A DNA stretch of 64,000 nucleotides from Candidatus Endolissoclinum faulkneri L2 (GTDB taxonomy: Bacteria > Pseudomonadota > Alphaproteobacteria > Thalassobaculales > Thalassobaculaceae): the NCBI RefSeq assembly GCF_000319385.1, contig NC_019566.1, positions 124,001 to 188,000 of the forward strand. Direction: 5' to 3'. Made by a program: the position numbers and the translations under genes. Under the pieces are notes generated by a model, which had not been told where the DNA came from, ran no database searches, and saw only the letters and a list, made by a program, of their open reading frames with translations. How positions within the stretch are numbered: the first letter of the stretch is position 1; every line of letters starts with the position of its first letter. Positions 31,260-41,577 of the stretch are shown one piece after another.

Positions 31260-31802
31260 TTAGATAATTCTAGCTAATTCTTTGTTAAACTTATGCATTA
31301 ATCTTTTAGCAACGCTAGCAGAAACAAATTCCGAAATTTCTCCACCTAATTTGCTTATCTCCTTAACAAAACGTGAGGAGGTAAATTGGTGGCGATCCGA
31401 GGCCATTAAAAATGTAGTCTCGATCTTAGGATTAAGGCGAGCATTCATTCCAGCCATCTGAAATTCAGATTCAAAATCAGAGATTGCTCGCAAACCACGT
31501 ATTATTACGTTTGCTCCTCGAGATTGAGCAAAATGTATTAGTAATGAGTCAAATGTTTTTGCTTCAATTTTACCATAAAATTCATCTGCTTGATTGAGCA
31601 AAATAATTTCATCAATTGCTTCTTGTACCATTTCGACTCGTTCTTGTAAGTTGAATAGAGGCCTCTTGTCTGCATTTAGGGCAACAGCAATCAACAAGTG
31701 ATCTACGAGTTTGCTGGCACGTCGAACGATATCGATATGGCCATTGGTAATTGGATCAAAAGTACCAGGATAAATTCCCACGCGAATTGTTTTAGCAGTC
31801 AT
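31260..31802 (-). CDS. coaD: Pantetheine-phosphate adenylyltransferase
   Basis: Penultimate step of coenzyme A synthesis: 4'-phosphopantetheine plus ATP gives dephospho-CoA. The 180-residue protein has the nucleotidyltransferase motif YPGTFDPITNGHIDI with His22, RGLRAISDFESEFQMAGMN, and the FTSSRFVKEI segment that corresponds to the ISSTxxR motif. It is slightly longer than many CoaD proteins owing to a short C-terminal tail. The ATG at 31802 matches the family start. It follows gyrA by 108 bp on the same strand, a pairing widespread in alphaproteobacteria. Confidence 0.96.
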   Translation of the reverse strand: MTAKTIRVGIYPGTFDPITNGHIDIVRRASKLVDHLLIAVALNADKRPLFNLQERVEMVQEAIDEIILLNQADEFYGKIEAKTFDSLLIHFAQSRGANVIIRGLRAISDFESEFQMAGMNARLNPKIETTFLMASDRHQFTSSRFVKEISKLGGEISEFVSASVAKRLMHKFNKELARII

Positions 31803-31910
31803 TATAGCGCCTATTTTATTTATTTATATTTTATGTCAGCGATATATTATCTAATACTTAATATTTTCGTTATTTATTAAATAAATATGCTTTTAATTAC
31901 TTAACTCATC

Positions 31911-34508
31911 CTACACTACTTCTTCTTCACCAATCTCTCCAACCAATGAGACGGATACAATATTTTCTTCTTTCGCTACTCGGAAGAGGCAAACTCCTTG
32001 AGTTTGACGTGTAGTTTCGCGAAGATCTCTAATAGTGCAGCGAATTACTTGGCCCTTATCGGTGACTGCCATAATTTGATCGTTTTCACCCACCGAAAAA
32101 GAACCAGCGACTAATCCTTTTTTATCCGTAAGAGTGATATTAGCAATTCCTATTCCACCTCGATTGGTGAGACGGTAGTGCTTTATCATAGTTCGTTTAC
32201 CAAATCCCTTAGTAGTAACTGTCAGAATATGTTTGCGGCAAACTTTATCTGTCTTTGTAGCATTTTGTGTGCCGTTAGTTTCGCTAATATCAAAGTCAGG
32301 TAGTATTGACATAGATACGACTTTGTCCTTACCTAGCAATTTAATTCCGCGTACACCTATGGATGTGCGACTGTGAAATAGTCGCACATCCGTTACTCTA
32401 AACCGTATTGCTTTGCAATGGCTAGTTGCTAAGAATACGTTATCGGCATCAGTGCAAGGCATAGCTCCAATAAGGCGATCGTTTCCGTTCAGCCGCATAG
32501 CAAGTTTTCCATTCTTGCTTATATTGGTAAAATCATTGAGCGTATTACGACGCACGGTGCCTGCTTCAGTAGCAAACATTATATGAAGCTTATTCCAACT
32601 TTTTTTATCTGTTGGCATTGGCATAACGGTCTGGATCCACTCTCCCTCTGCTAGAGGCAAGAGATTAATCATAGGGCGACCACGGGATTGTGGGGTACCT
32701 TCCGGTAGGCGGTATGCTTTAATCTGGTATACTTGACCGCGGGATGTAAAAAATAGGATTGGTGCGTGTGAATTAGCTATAAACAATTGGCTGACGACAT
32801 CTTCTTCTCGAGTTGACATTCCAGATCGCCCCTTACCTCCGCGTTTTTGAGCTCGGTAAGTAATTAACGGAACACGCTTTATGTAGCCAGCATGACTGAC
32901 GGTAATTACCATTTTCTCACGTGGTATCAAATTTTCGATGTCGTGCTCGAATTCATTTTCTTCGATTTTAGTTCGACGTGGATTAGACAAGTTTTTTTTA
33001 GATTGCATAAATTCTTCACGCATCAAATCCAATAATCGTGGACGAGACGTTAAAATATTCAAAAAATCATTAATGTTAGAAGATGTTTCTTCTGCTTCTT
33101 TAATCATCTTGCTGCGTTCGAGCATACTTAAACGTTGTAGACGTAGCTCAAGAATTGCAGGTGCTTGAATGTCTGATAAAATATATGTTCCATCATCAAA
33201 TACTTTATGTTTCGGATCATCAATTAAATTTATAAAGGGAGCGATATCGCCTGCTGGCCAAGGTCTTTCACACAAACGGCGACGAACTTCATTTGCATTG
33301 GAAGATAAGCGAATAAGCTCGATTATTGAATCTAGGTTCGTAATGGCGATCATTAAACCAACCAAAATATGCGCTCGATCCCTAGCTTTGCGCAATAGAA
33401 ATCGGGTTCGCCTGGTAATCATTTCTTCGCGAAACCGAACGAAAGTGCAGATAACATCACGAAGATTCATTTGTTCTGGACAGCCAGAATTTATGGCTAA
33501 TATATTTACATTAAAACTTGTTTGCAGTGGAGTGAAACGATATAGCTGATTAAGAACGACCTCAGGTATGGCGTCACGTTTAAGTTCGATGACAACACGC
33601 ACTCCTTCGCGATCACTCTCGTCGCGTAGAGCAGCAATTCCTTCAATTGTTTTTTCTCGAACTATTTCGTGGATGCGCTCAATCATACGTGCTTTATTAA
33701 CTTGATACTGGATTTCAGTAACGACAATAGCCATACAATCCTTGCGGATTTCTTCAATTTCTGCTTTTCCACGCAATATTATTGAACCTCGGCCGGTATT
33801 ATACGCATCTCGTATTCCAGCTTGACCAAGAATCAAACCACCGGTAGGAAAATCTGGTCCAGGTAGATGCAGCATAAGTTCATCTACGGTGATATTGGGA
33901 TTATCAACCATCGCTAAGCATGCGTCAATCACTTCACCTAGATTGTGCGGGGGAATATTAGTCGCCATACCCACAGCAATTCCACCAGCACCATTGACTA
34001 GCAAGTTTGGAAATTCTGCTGAAAGCACCGAAGGCTCTTTTGTGGTATCATCATAATTAGCGACAAAGTTAACAGTCTCTTTATCAATATCGCGAAGCAT
34101 GCCTTCGGCTGATTTTGCAAGCCGCACTTCAGTATAACGCATAGCCGCTGGTGGATCACCGTCCATTGAGCCAAAATTACCTTGCCCGTCAATTAAGGGC
34201 AGACGCATGGAAAATTCTTGCACCATACGAACCATAGCATCGTAAATTGCACTATCGCCATGAGGATGGTATTGTCCCATTACCGCACCCACAATGTTTG
34301 CTGATTTGCGGTAGTGATGATTCCAATCGTATCCGCCTAGTTTCATAGTGTACAGAATACGTCGATGTACCGGTTTTAGACCGTCGCGAACATCTGGTAA
34401 AGCCCGGGCAACAATTACGCTCATAGCATAATCAAGATACGAGCGTGACATTTCGTCTTCAATAGAGACAGGAGCGATGTGTTGCGGACCGGGAGTTGTG
34501 TAAGACAA
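31911..34508 (-). CDS. gyrA: DNA gyrase subunit A
   Basis: Type IIA topoisomerase subunit that breaks and rejoins DNA during negative supercoiling, working with GyrB. The 865 residues include the winged-helix breakage domain starting [21 protein letters not shown], the catalytic Tyr125 in [10 protein letters not shown], and the six-bladed C-terminal domain. The gyrase-specific GyrA box reads [10 protein letters not shown], which separates it from topoisomerase IV ParC. The quinolone-determining region [10 protein letters not shown] keeps the usual Ser86 and Asp90. The likely start is TTG at 34508, because the next ATG would remove conserved N-terminal sequence; its ribosome binding site (GGA) is weak. 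coaD follows on the same strand. Confidence 0.97.
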   Translation of the reverse strand: MSYTTPGPQHIAPVSIEDEMSRSYLDYAMSVIVARALPDVRDGLKPVHRRILYTMKLGGYDWNHHYRKSANIVGAVMGQYHPHGDSAIYDAMVRMVQEFSMRLPLIDGQGNFGSMDGDPPAAMRYTEVRLAKSAEGMLRDIDKETVNFVANYDDTTKEPSVLSAEFPNLLVNGAGGIAVGMATNIPPHNLGEVIDACLAMVDNPNITVDELMLHLPGPDFPTGGLILGQAGIRDAYNTGRGSIILRGKAEIEEIRKDCMAIVVTEIQYQVNKARMIERIHEIVREKTIEGIAALRDESDREGVRVVIELKRDAIPEVVLNQLYRFTPLQTSFNVNILAINSGCPEQMNLRDVICTFVRFREEMITRRTRFLLRKARDRAHILVGLMIAITNLDSIIELIRLSSNANEVRRRLCERPWPAGDIAPFINLIDDPKHKVFDDGTYILSDIQAPAILELRLQRLSMLERSKMIKEAEETSSNINDFLNILTSRPRLLDLMREEFMQSKKNLSNPRRTKIEENEFEHDIENLIPREKMVITVSHAGYIKRVPLITYRAQKRGGKGRSGMSTREEDVVSQLFIANSHAPILFFTSRGQVYQIKAYRLPEGTPQSRGRPMINLLPLAEGEWIQTVMPMPTDKKSWNKLHIMFATEAGTVRRNTLNDFTNISKNGKLAMRLNGNDRLIGAMPCTDADNVFLATSHCKAIRFRVTDVRLFHSRTSIGVRGIKLLGKDKVVSMSILPDFDISETNGTQNATKTDKVCRKHILTVTTKGFGKRTMIKHYRLTNRGGIGIANITLTDKKGLVAGSFSVGENDQIMAVTDKGQVIRCTIRDLRETTRQTQGVCLFRVAKEENIVSVSLVGEIGEEEVV

Positions 34509-36058
34509 CCAATAAATTCCGATCTTAAGTTTCGATTGATATCAATAATTATTTAGAAATAGAACAGAATTATATTCTAAGATAAATTATTACAATCTTA
34601 GAAAAAAATCACTTAAGTATATTTTAATAACTAACTAGCTTATACTATAAGTATAAAATATATTTTCTCTACATCAAAATAAGAGCTTGGCTAAAAAAAA
34701 AACAAAAGTGTTATAAATTTTTATCTTGTTTTTTTAATTAAAATAATTGCAATTCCTCACCAACAAATTTATCAGCGATATAAAATGACCCAAGGTGATT
34801 ATTTACTTTTATATAAAGTACTAATTTTAGAATATTCCTTAAGCCAAATAATTTATAAGCTGAGTACTAGTACAACTAATTTTAGCTAATTAGGCTTTTT
34901 TAAACAGATTAATTAAGTCTGATAATTACAATTTAACAAAACAAACCATTCAACTACAGCAAAATGCATTTTTCATTTACTTCCCTGATTTATATATCAT
35001 TGACAATAGTTATCTGTACTTTTTTAAGCAACAATAGGCATTATGTCAACTACCTATTTTGTTAAAAAAATTTTTAAATATATATATTAATATTAGTCAT
35101 GTTAAATTTACTTAAAATTGAGATGAATAAAATGTACAAAATAAAAGACAACATTTAATAGATTGCGCCAGCAAATATTATTTTATGTAGTATCAAGCAT
35201 TACTTGAATTTATTAATGATCTTATTTTTAATAAAGGTACAAGATTACAAGTAAATATCCAATAATAAATTATATGACGTCGTATAATTTATTTGTTATA
35301 CACTACCTGTATAACTTTATGTTTATTTAGTTCCGAAATTAATAGCCTTTAGTGAAAACAAACATTATATTATAGTCAAATAATTTATTCGGTAGATAAT
35401 CTAGAAATCTACTCTTATTGTAGTTAATATCAAAATTAACTTATTCATAAATATAATGATAAATTAACTAAGAATTACTGTATATTTAAATATTATTAAT
35501 ATTTATAATTAGATTTAAGAGATCTATCAAGAGCAAAATATTTCTCAGTTCACTATAATATTTTGTTAAATTAATTAACAATAATATCGTATCTCTTACT
35601 TCTAGTAGAATTTTAATGTGCTTAGATTAAATACATAACTAATCAATAAGATTACGTTAATTTTAGTGTTAAAATAAAAGTTAATTAAACTTGTGAATAA
35701 TTCACTTAATTATTAATATTTTTTAGAAATCATAATTAATAATAATTAAATTATCTATACTTAATGTTAGGATAATTAGTAGCTAACAAATTACATGTCT
35801 TAATGTTATTATAAAATTGATCTATTATTTATTTCTAATATCTATAATTGAAGATATTTACTTTATAAATTTTTATTAGTACAAAAATTAAGAAAAAAAA
35901 TCACAACTGTGTATGCAACATATAATTTTTATGCGATCAGCAAATAAACAACAAAACATTGAAATTGATCATAGGACAAAAATAACAAATTCCTTTAATT
36001 ACTTGGTACTGATCTAGAAAAAATAGAAATTTATGATTTGCTAAATTTGTGTGCAATG
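34509..36058. other. Intergenic, no gene seen
   Basis: About 1.5 kb of extremely AT-rich DNA between gyrA and the cysteine desulfurase gene, both minus strand. No open frame, RNA gene or repeat stood out. Confidence 0.5.
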
Positions 36059-37159
36059 CTATCGATTAATCCTATAACGGTCGCGCATTACCCCCCAGAA
36101 TTGCAAAAATTGATCAATATCTTCGCTAGTGCTAGCCCAACCAAGGCTGACTCTAATTGCTTGACCGGCAATCGAATCGTTTGGATACATAGCATCGAGA
36201 ACGTGTGATCGCTTTACTTTGCCCGAAGAACATGCCGATCCAGCGCTAACAGCTATACCATCTAGGTCTAATGCTATTACTTGATCTTCAGCAGCAACTC
36301 CAGGCAAAGCAATAGAAAGAGTGTTGCAAAGACATTCGGCTCGCATGCCTATCAATTGAACTTCTGGTGCGCGATTTAGCAGTTCGGTCACAATTCGATT
36401 ACGCATGTTCGTTAGACGAATCTTTTCTGTTTTCCTTTCCGCTTCTGCTACTGTTATAGCCATAGCAAAACCAGCAATACCGACATCGTTTTCAGTTCCT
36501 GCGCGCCAACCACGCTCTTGGCCACCTCCGGTGATAAGGGGGGAAAGAGTTAACCCATCTCTGATCAAAATGGCTCCAATGCCAGGTGGACCACCAATCT
36601 TATGAGCAGAGAGCGCTACAGAATCTGCTTCTTTGATAGTCAATGGATCAAGTCGACCAAGACCTTGAACTGCATCCACATGCAACAACCAACCAGCATT
36701 ATGAGCTAGGCGAGCAATTTCAGCTATTGGCTGCACGACGCCAGTTTCGTTATTAGCCCACATTACACAGAGCAAACCAGGCTTGCAATTAGCCAATAGA
36801 TCTTCCAAGACTGTTATATTGACAACACCGTTTTTCGTAACGGGTATTTGTTTTGCGTACGAAGCAGCAGATAACACAGCATTGTGCTCAATAGCCGAAA
36901 CCAACACATTGTTTTGTTTAAGACCTCTAATCGCTAATGCATCAGCTTCAGTTCCGCCGGATGTAAAAATAATGTTATCATTCGCTCTATCAAATATTGA
37001 AGCGATAGAGCTGCGAGCTGATTCTATAAGATTACGAACTTTTCGACCTGCAGCATGCACTGAAGATGGATTGCTATGAACATATGCAGCTTTTACCATA
37101 GCGTCAATTACGCAAGAACGTATGGGAGAAGTAGCATTATAATCTAAATAACAAACCAT
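36059..37159 (-). CDS. Cysteine desulfurase (NifS/IscS type)
   Basis: PLP enzyme removing sulfur from cysteine as an enzyme-bound persulfide for Fe-S clusters and tRNA thiolation. The 366 residues begin YLDYNATSPIRS. Motifs are TSGGTEADALA, ANNETG, HVDAVQGLG, SAHKIGGPPG with the PLP Lys187, and the mobile loop SAGSACSSGKVKRSHVL with the catalytic Cys310. This is the class I arrangement seen in IscS and NifS. No scaffold or sulfur acceptor gene (iscU, sufBCDE) is next to it here. In related genomes this gene and the alpha/beta hydrolase 1.6 kb away flank a suf cluster, which suggests local rearrangement or loss. I leave the symbol blank because iscS, nifS and paralogues cannot be told apart here. 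Confidence 0.93.
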   Translation of the reverse strand: MVCYLDYNATSPIRSCVIDAMVKAAYVHSNPSSVHAAGRKVRNLIESARSSIASIFDRANDNIIFTSGGTEADALAIRGLKQNNVLVSAIEHNAVLSAASYAKQIPVTKNGVVNITVLEDLLANCKPGLLCVMWANNETGVVQPIAEIARLAHNAGWLLHVDAVQGLGRLDPLTIKEADSVALSAHKIGGPPGIGAILIRDGLTLSPLITGGGQERGWRAGTENDVGIAGFAMAITVAEAERKTEKIRLTNMRNRIVTELLNRAPEVQLIGMRAECLCNTLSIALPGVAAEDQVIALDLDGIAVSAGSACSSGKVKRSHVLDAMYPNDSIAGQAIRVSLGWASTSEDIDQFLQFWGVMRDRYRINR

Positions 37160-38700
37160 GACCTAATTTTAGTTAACTTATAACTTTAATCAAAGTTATT
37201 ATTAATACTGCAGTGTAAAGATTTTAATCTAATGCTAACTAATTGAATTAGTCTGCTATAATCTTTTTTATTAAATACTCAGTATAGATAATTTGTTTAT
37301 GCAAATAAAAGCATATTTCTTTTCTTTAATTATCATCTAATTAAATGTTAAATATTTTAACAAATCTATAATTTAATTATAACTTACTTAAGCCTCGAAT
37401 ACTAATGTATTCAGAGATAAAAGATTTGTATTATAAACTTCGTTCATCAAATTATTAGTATAAAATTGATGAATCTACTTGTTAGATAGAGCGAAAGTGC
37501 TTATTGTTAAGTATGTTATAAAAATAGAATATCACATTCTATTGATAATAAAAATTATAAAGAAGTTTGTGACATTTAAATAAAAAATTAGCGCTTGAAA
37601 AGCTATCTAAATTAGGTTTTTGCACTTAAAGTGAGTAAGTTTATTTGATTTATTAGTTAAGGATAATAGCTATCCAAATAGCACTAGATTGTTGTAATAC
37701 AAAGTAGTATTGTGCACGGTTTAGATGCTTTTATCAATAAAATTATAACAATTGGTATTGTTTACGCCAGTAGTAGATTACTTACAAAAGGCATTTATCG
37801 TGCTACATCCACTAGCGAAAAATAATTTTAAAACATTATTGTCTATAAACTACTTTAGAATTTTTCACTTTTATGAAGTAAATACTGTTTTTTGAAAAAA
37901 TTCAAATATAGAAGTATCATGTATTTTGTTTTAGTTTTAGATTATTCGATTAAACATAGATAGTTTAAAAATTATGATTTGATCTTACATTAACTTGTTT
38001 TTCTTTAACTTTGTACCATCGATAACTGTAGAAATTTTAAGCGCATGCTTAGGAAGCGAATAATTACTTTCGAATATTTTATTAAGATCAAGTAATACTT
38101 CTTTATTTTCTAGATTGATAACAGGTTCTATTCATCTTAATAAAATAGCTCGCTATTACATTTATTTGGTTGTAGGTTTATTTAAGATAGTTTTTACTAT
38201 ACTCGCCAACAAGCGTTTTTTTCGTTAACTATCTTGGATAACTAAATTATTTTTTAACAGAGTATTTTTAAATTATCGGCTTAATGCAAAATATAGGTTA
38301 TTTGAAATATATTTTAGACTTTCTTGTTGGCTAAGAACTTTATAATAATTAACTAAAATTTATTAGAAGAAATATCTAAATAATTTTGCTTTGTTATTTA
38401 AAAAATAAATTAATTACTTGTTTTTTCTTTAATATTAAATTATAATTACGAAAGCATTTTATATGCACAGTAATACACATTACTTATAAATTTAATATCT
38501 TAATTTATTATAATTTTTTATAAAAAGTAATATAATACATCACACGATCAAGATAAGAAATCTAGGACTATAGATAGTTACTATGATAGAGATATATTTT
38601 AAATTATTGTGCATCTTTATTATATAAAAGAAATTAATCAATTTCTTAACTTAAAAATGATGTTTTTTTAAAAAATATTACATGCAATGCCCCATAAAAC
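37160..38700. other. Intergenic between divergent genes, no gene seen
   Basis: About 1.5 kb between the minus-strand cysteine desulfurase and the plus-strand hydrolase. Both promoters must lie here. No remnant of a recognisable gene was found. Confidence 0.45.
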
Positions 38701-38727
38701 ATCAATAGTACTTTATGTACTTTTGAT
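38701..38727 (+). promoter_or_regulatory. 11-bp inverted repeat in the hydrolase leader
   Basis: ATCAATAGTAC at 38701-38711 pairs with GTACTTTTGAT at 38717-38727 with one mismatch, around TTTAT. It ends about 20 nt before the ribosome binding site of the hydrolase gene. It is a possible operator or leader hairpin; the evidence is positional only. Confidence 0.3.
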
Positions 38728-38759
38728 CTAAGCTCTTTACTACGAAAGAGGTGATTAGA

Positions 38760-39410
38760 ATGCCTGAGATCATGATCAACGGCTTGGCAGGGCAGATCGA
38801 AGCGCGTTATTTACATTGTGAGAAAAAAGATTCACCAATTGCCTTGATTCTACATCCGCATCCACAGCATGGGGGCACAATGAATAATAAGGTAGTATAT
38901 TCCTTATATAAGACTTTTGCTGCTCGTGAATTTTCTACTTTAAGATTCAATTTTCGTGGTGTTGGTCGATCACATGGTGCGTATTCTGGCGGCGATGGTG
39001 AATTGTTGGATGCAGCTTCTGCGATAAATTGGCTACAAAGCAATAATCCAAATTTTCGATTTTGTTGGATTGCTGGCTTCTCATTTGGAGCTTGGATTGG
39101 AATGCAACTATTGATGCGACATCCGGAAATTAACGGTTTTGTTATTATTTCCCCCCCTGTCAGTTTGTTTGACTTTAACTTCCTTGCTTCGTGTCCAGTA
39201 TCTGGATTGGTAATCAACGGAGACAAAGACCACATAGTCTCCGTTGATTTGGTGAAGAAGTTGGTCGATAAGCTTTCGGCGCAAAAAGACATCAGGATTA
39301 CTCATAAAGTTATAAAAGATGCTAATCATCTTTTTGACCAGCAGATAATTAATCTTAGTCAGGCCGTTGGTGCTTATCTTGATATGAATGTTACAGGAAT
39401 ATCTACATAA
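38760..39410 (+). CDS. Alpha/beta hydrolase (COG2945-like)
   Basis: A 216-residue single-domain serine hydrolase fold. Its N-terminal part LHPHPQHGGTMNNKVV and FNFRGVGRSHG are typical of the small hydrolases annotated as COG2945 in proteobacteria. The nucleophile elbow is GFSFG (Ser108), the acid is Asp155 or Asp157 in NGDKDH, and the base is His190 in DANHLF, so the triad is complete. The substrate is unknown. The start is set at the ATG at 38760, because GAGGTG at 38748-38753 is ideally spaced at 6 nt; a GTG at 38751 would overlap that site. There is no signal peptide, so it is cytosolic. Confidence 0.88.
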   Translation: MPEIMINGLAGQIEARYLHCEKKDSPIALILHPHPQHGGTMNNKVVYSLYKTFAAREFSTLRFNFRGVGRSHGAYSGGDGELLDAASAINWLQSNNPNFRFCWIAGFSFGAWIGMQLLMRHPEINGFVIISPPVSLFDFNFLASCPVSGLVINGDKDHIVSVDLVKKLVDKLSAQKDIRITHKVIKDANHLFDQQIINLSQAVGAYLDMNVTGIST

Positions 39411-40218
39411 GATTATTTAACTATCGTTTGTTGATTGTTGATTTAAATATCCTTTCACTTTACACAACCAAAGCGATATTAAACGCACAGAAAGCTATCT
39501 AAGTTAAAGCACGAGCAAATAGATAGTTCTAGATGCTTCGTACTTTAACTTTAAAATGTTTGCTAACTAAACTGATTATGAAGTTTTCCGATAAAAAATT
39601 TTTTTATTTACTACTTTGAGCAATAATTATAAAGACGCTTCTAAAAATGATTTTTTGTTATATCTCGGCAGAATATATTACCTTAATTTTTATACAATAG
39701 CTAATATAATCTTACCTAATTATTTTTTAGAAGATTAATTGAGATGTTTAAATAACTAGTTTGCTTTAGCCAAGCATTGTAGTGCAGCTAATTACATCGA
39801 TCTTATTTTGCTATTAGTCCTTTATAATTTGCTTGGCTCAAGCTAGGTAATTCTTAAGATTTCATCGAAATTTTTAACCATAAAAGCATTACAGTCTGTG
39901 TAATTATCAGTATAAATTAATATATCAAACTATAGGCTATCATTTAAATTACATTTATCATCTGAACTGTTTCCATAGCAAAATAATTAATTAAAAATAT
40001 ATTATTGAATAATTAATCAGCTATTGTAATACAGATAAGTAAATTTCTATTTAGATAGATTAACTATTTTACCCTTCTTCTTAAACTGACCGCACTCCAT
40101 AATGTTAGATTAAGTTTTAAAAAAAACTATTTGATTACATTATTCTAATTTGATTAGAATGATTAGCACACATTATAGTGTATAAATTGGTTTTAATGGA
40201 AATAAATTGCCACTAATC
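39411..40218. other. Intergenic, no gene seen
   Basis: It holds an imperfect 13-bp inverted repeat soon after the hydrolase (AAGTTAAAGCACG at 39501 with 39539-39551, one mismatch), which may end that transcript. No gene or remnant is recognised. Confidence 0.45.
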
Positions 40219-40257
40219 TATGCTAGCTATTACTAGCATAGTGCAGCGATTTTTTTC
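40219..40257 (+). promoter_or_regulatory. Hairpin plus T-run in the tyrS leader, possible attenuator
   Basis: CTATGCTAG at 40219-40227 pairs perfectly with 40234-40242 around a 6-nt loop. It is followed after 8 nt by seven T (40251-40257), and tyrS starts 33 nt later. The arrangement resembles a terminator or attenuator, but the gap between stem and T-run is longer than usual. It could instead end an erased upstream gene. Confidence 0.35.
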
Positions 40258-40289
40258 CTAAAAAACTAATGTAAAATGAGGATTTGGCT

Positions 40290-41543
40290 GTGCTTATACC
40301 TAAATCAGATTATTTAAATGTGCTTATGGAACGTGGATTGCTTTACCAGTGCACTAATCTGGAAGCGCTTGATCAAAAGCTAACAAACAATAAAATTACA
40401 GCCTATATTGGTTTTGACTGCACATCCAATAGCTTGCATATTGGTTCACTGCTACAAATTATAATGCTACGTTGGCTGCGAAAAACTGGTAATGAGCCAA
40501 TTGTATTGATTGGAGGGGGTACTTCAAAAATAGGCGATCCATCTTTTAAGCTTGATGCACGCAAGTTGCTGAGTGAAAAAGAAGTATACAACAATAAATC
40601 CAATATAAAGAATATACTTGATAAGTGTTTAAGCTTAGGGGAAGTATCTCATGATGTTCTGATGGTTGATAATATAGAATGGCTTAATAAGTTGGAATAT
40701 ATTAAGTTTTTACGCGACTATGGAGCTCATATATCTGTGAATCAAATGCTCGGATTTGAGTCAGTTAAGCTTCGTCTAGATCGTGAATATTCGCTAAGTT
40801 TTCTTGAGTTTAGCTACAGTATCTTACAAGCTTACGATTTCTTAGAACTACATAGACGTTATGATTGTGTGTTACAAATGGGAGGATCTGATCAGTGGGC
40901 TAATATTGTACATGGTGTTAGGTTGATTCGTCGGGTTGATAATAATAAGGTTTACGGACTGACCTCACCTCTCATTAGCAGTTCTTCTGGGGTGAAAATG
41001 GGAAAGACTACAAAAGGTGCTGTTTGGTTAAACGAGGATCGGCTCAGTGTGTATAATTTTTGGCAGTATTGGCGTAATACAAAAGATATTGATGTTATCC
41101 GTTTTTTAAAGCTTTTTACCGAAATACCACTCGATGAAGTATCAAGATTAGCGGTTTTGGGTGGGACAGAGATTAATGAAGCTAAAAAAATATTGGCTAA
41201 TGAGGTAACTCAACTGTGTCATGGTAAGGCAGCTGCTAGCGCGGCTGCTGAAATCTCTCAACGTACTTTTGATTTTGGAGGTATTAGTGAAGGACTACCG
41301 AAGGTGGATATTGACCGTAGGAAGGTAGAAGCAGGCTTATCTGCAGTTAATGCTATAGTTTACGTTGGACTGGCTAGTTCCAAGAGTGCGGCTCGTCGGT
41401 TAATTCGTGATGGTGGCGTTCGTGTGAATAACTCAACGATTTTAAACGAATCAGTCGTCATAGCAGGTAAAGAAATTAATGATGCGGGCTTTGTTAAAAT
41501 ATCTATAGGCAAGAAGCGCCACGCGCTCTTACGGGTTATATAA
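40290..41543 (+). CDS. tyrS: Tyrosyl-tRNA synthetase
   Basis: Class I aminoacyl-tRNA synthetase charging tRNA-Tyr. The 417-residue protein has IGFDCTSNSLHIGSL (HIGH-type motif as HIGS), the tyrosine-binding LQMGGSDQWANI, and the KMSKS-equivalent KMGKT. The C-terminal S4 RNA-binding domain contains SKSAARRLIRDGGVRVNN. The GTG at 40290 is chosen because TGAGGA at 40277-40282 has a 7-nt spacer; the in-frame TTG at 40284 would sit directly against that site. It converges with the AsmA-like gene, with only 34 nt between the stops and no clear terminator between them. Confidence 0.96.
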   Translation: MLIPKSDYLNVLMERGLLYQCTNLEALDQKLTNNKITAYIGFDCTSNSLHIGSLLQIIMLRWLRKTGNEPIVLIGGGTSKIGDPSFKLDARKLLSEKEVYNNKSNIKNILDKCLSLGEVSHDVLMVDNIEWLNKLEYIKFLRDYGAHISVNQMLGFESVKLRLDREYSLSFLEFSYSILQAYDFLELHRRYDCVLQMGGSDQWANIVHGVRLIRRVDNNKVYGLTSPLISSSSGVKMGKTTKGAVWLNEDRLSVYNFWQYWRNTKDIDVIRFLKLFTEIPLDEVSRLAVLGGTEINEAKKILANEVTQLCHGKAAASAAAEISQRTFDFGGISEGLPKVDIDRRKVEAGLSAVNAIVYVGLASSKSAARRLIRDGGVRVNNSTILNESVVIAGKEINDAGFVKISIGKKRHALLRVI

Positions 41544-41577
41544 TCAAAAAATATAGCATATCTACTTAGTTTTTAGT

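Noticed and set aside
33169-33549. 126-codon plus-strand frame within gyrA
   Set aside because: It is antisense to a conserved gyrA coding region and has no recognisable domain.
38807-39292. 161-codon minus-strand frame opposite the alpha/beta hydrolase
   Set aside because: The plus-strand protein has a full catalytic triad and family motifs. The opposite frame resembles nothing and has no ribosome binding site.
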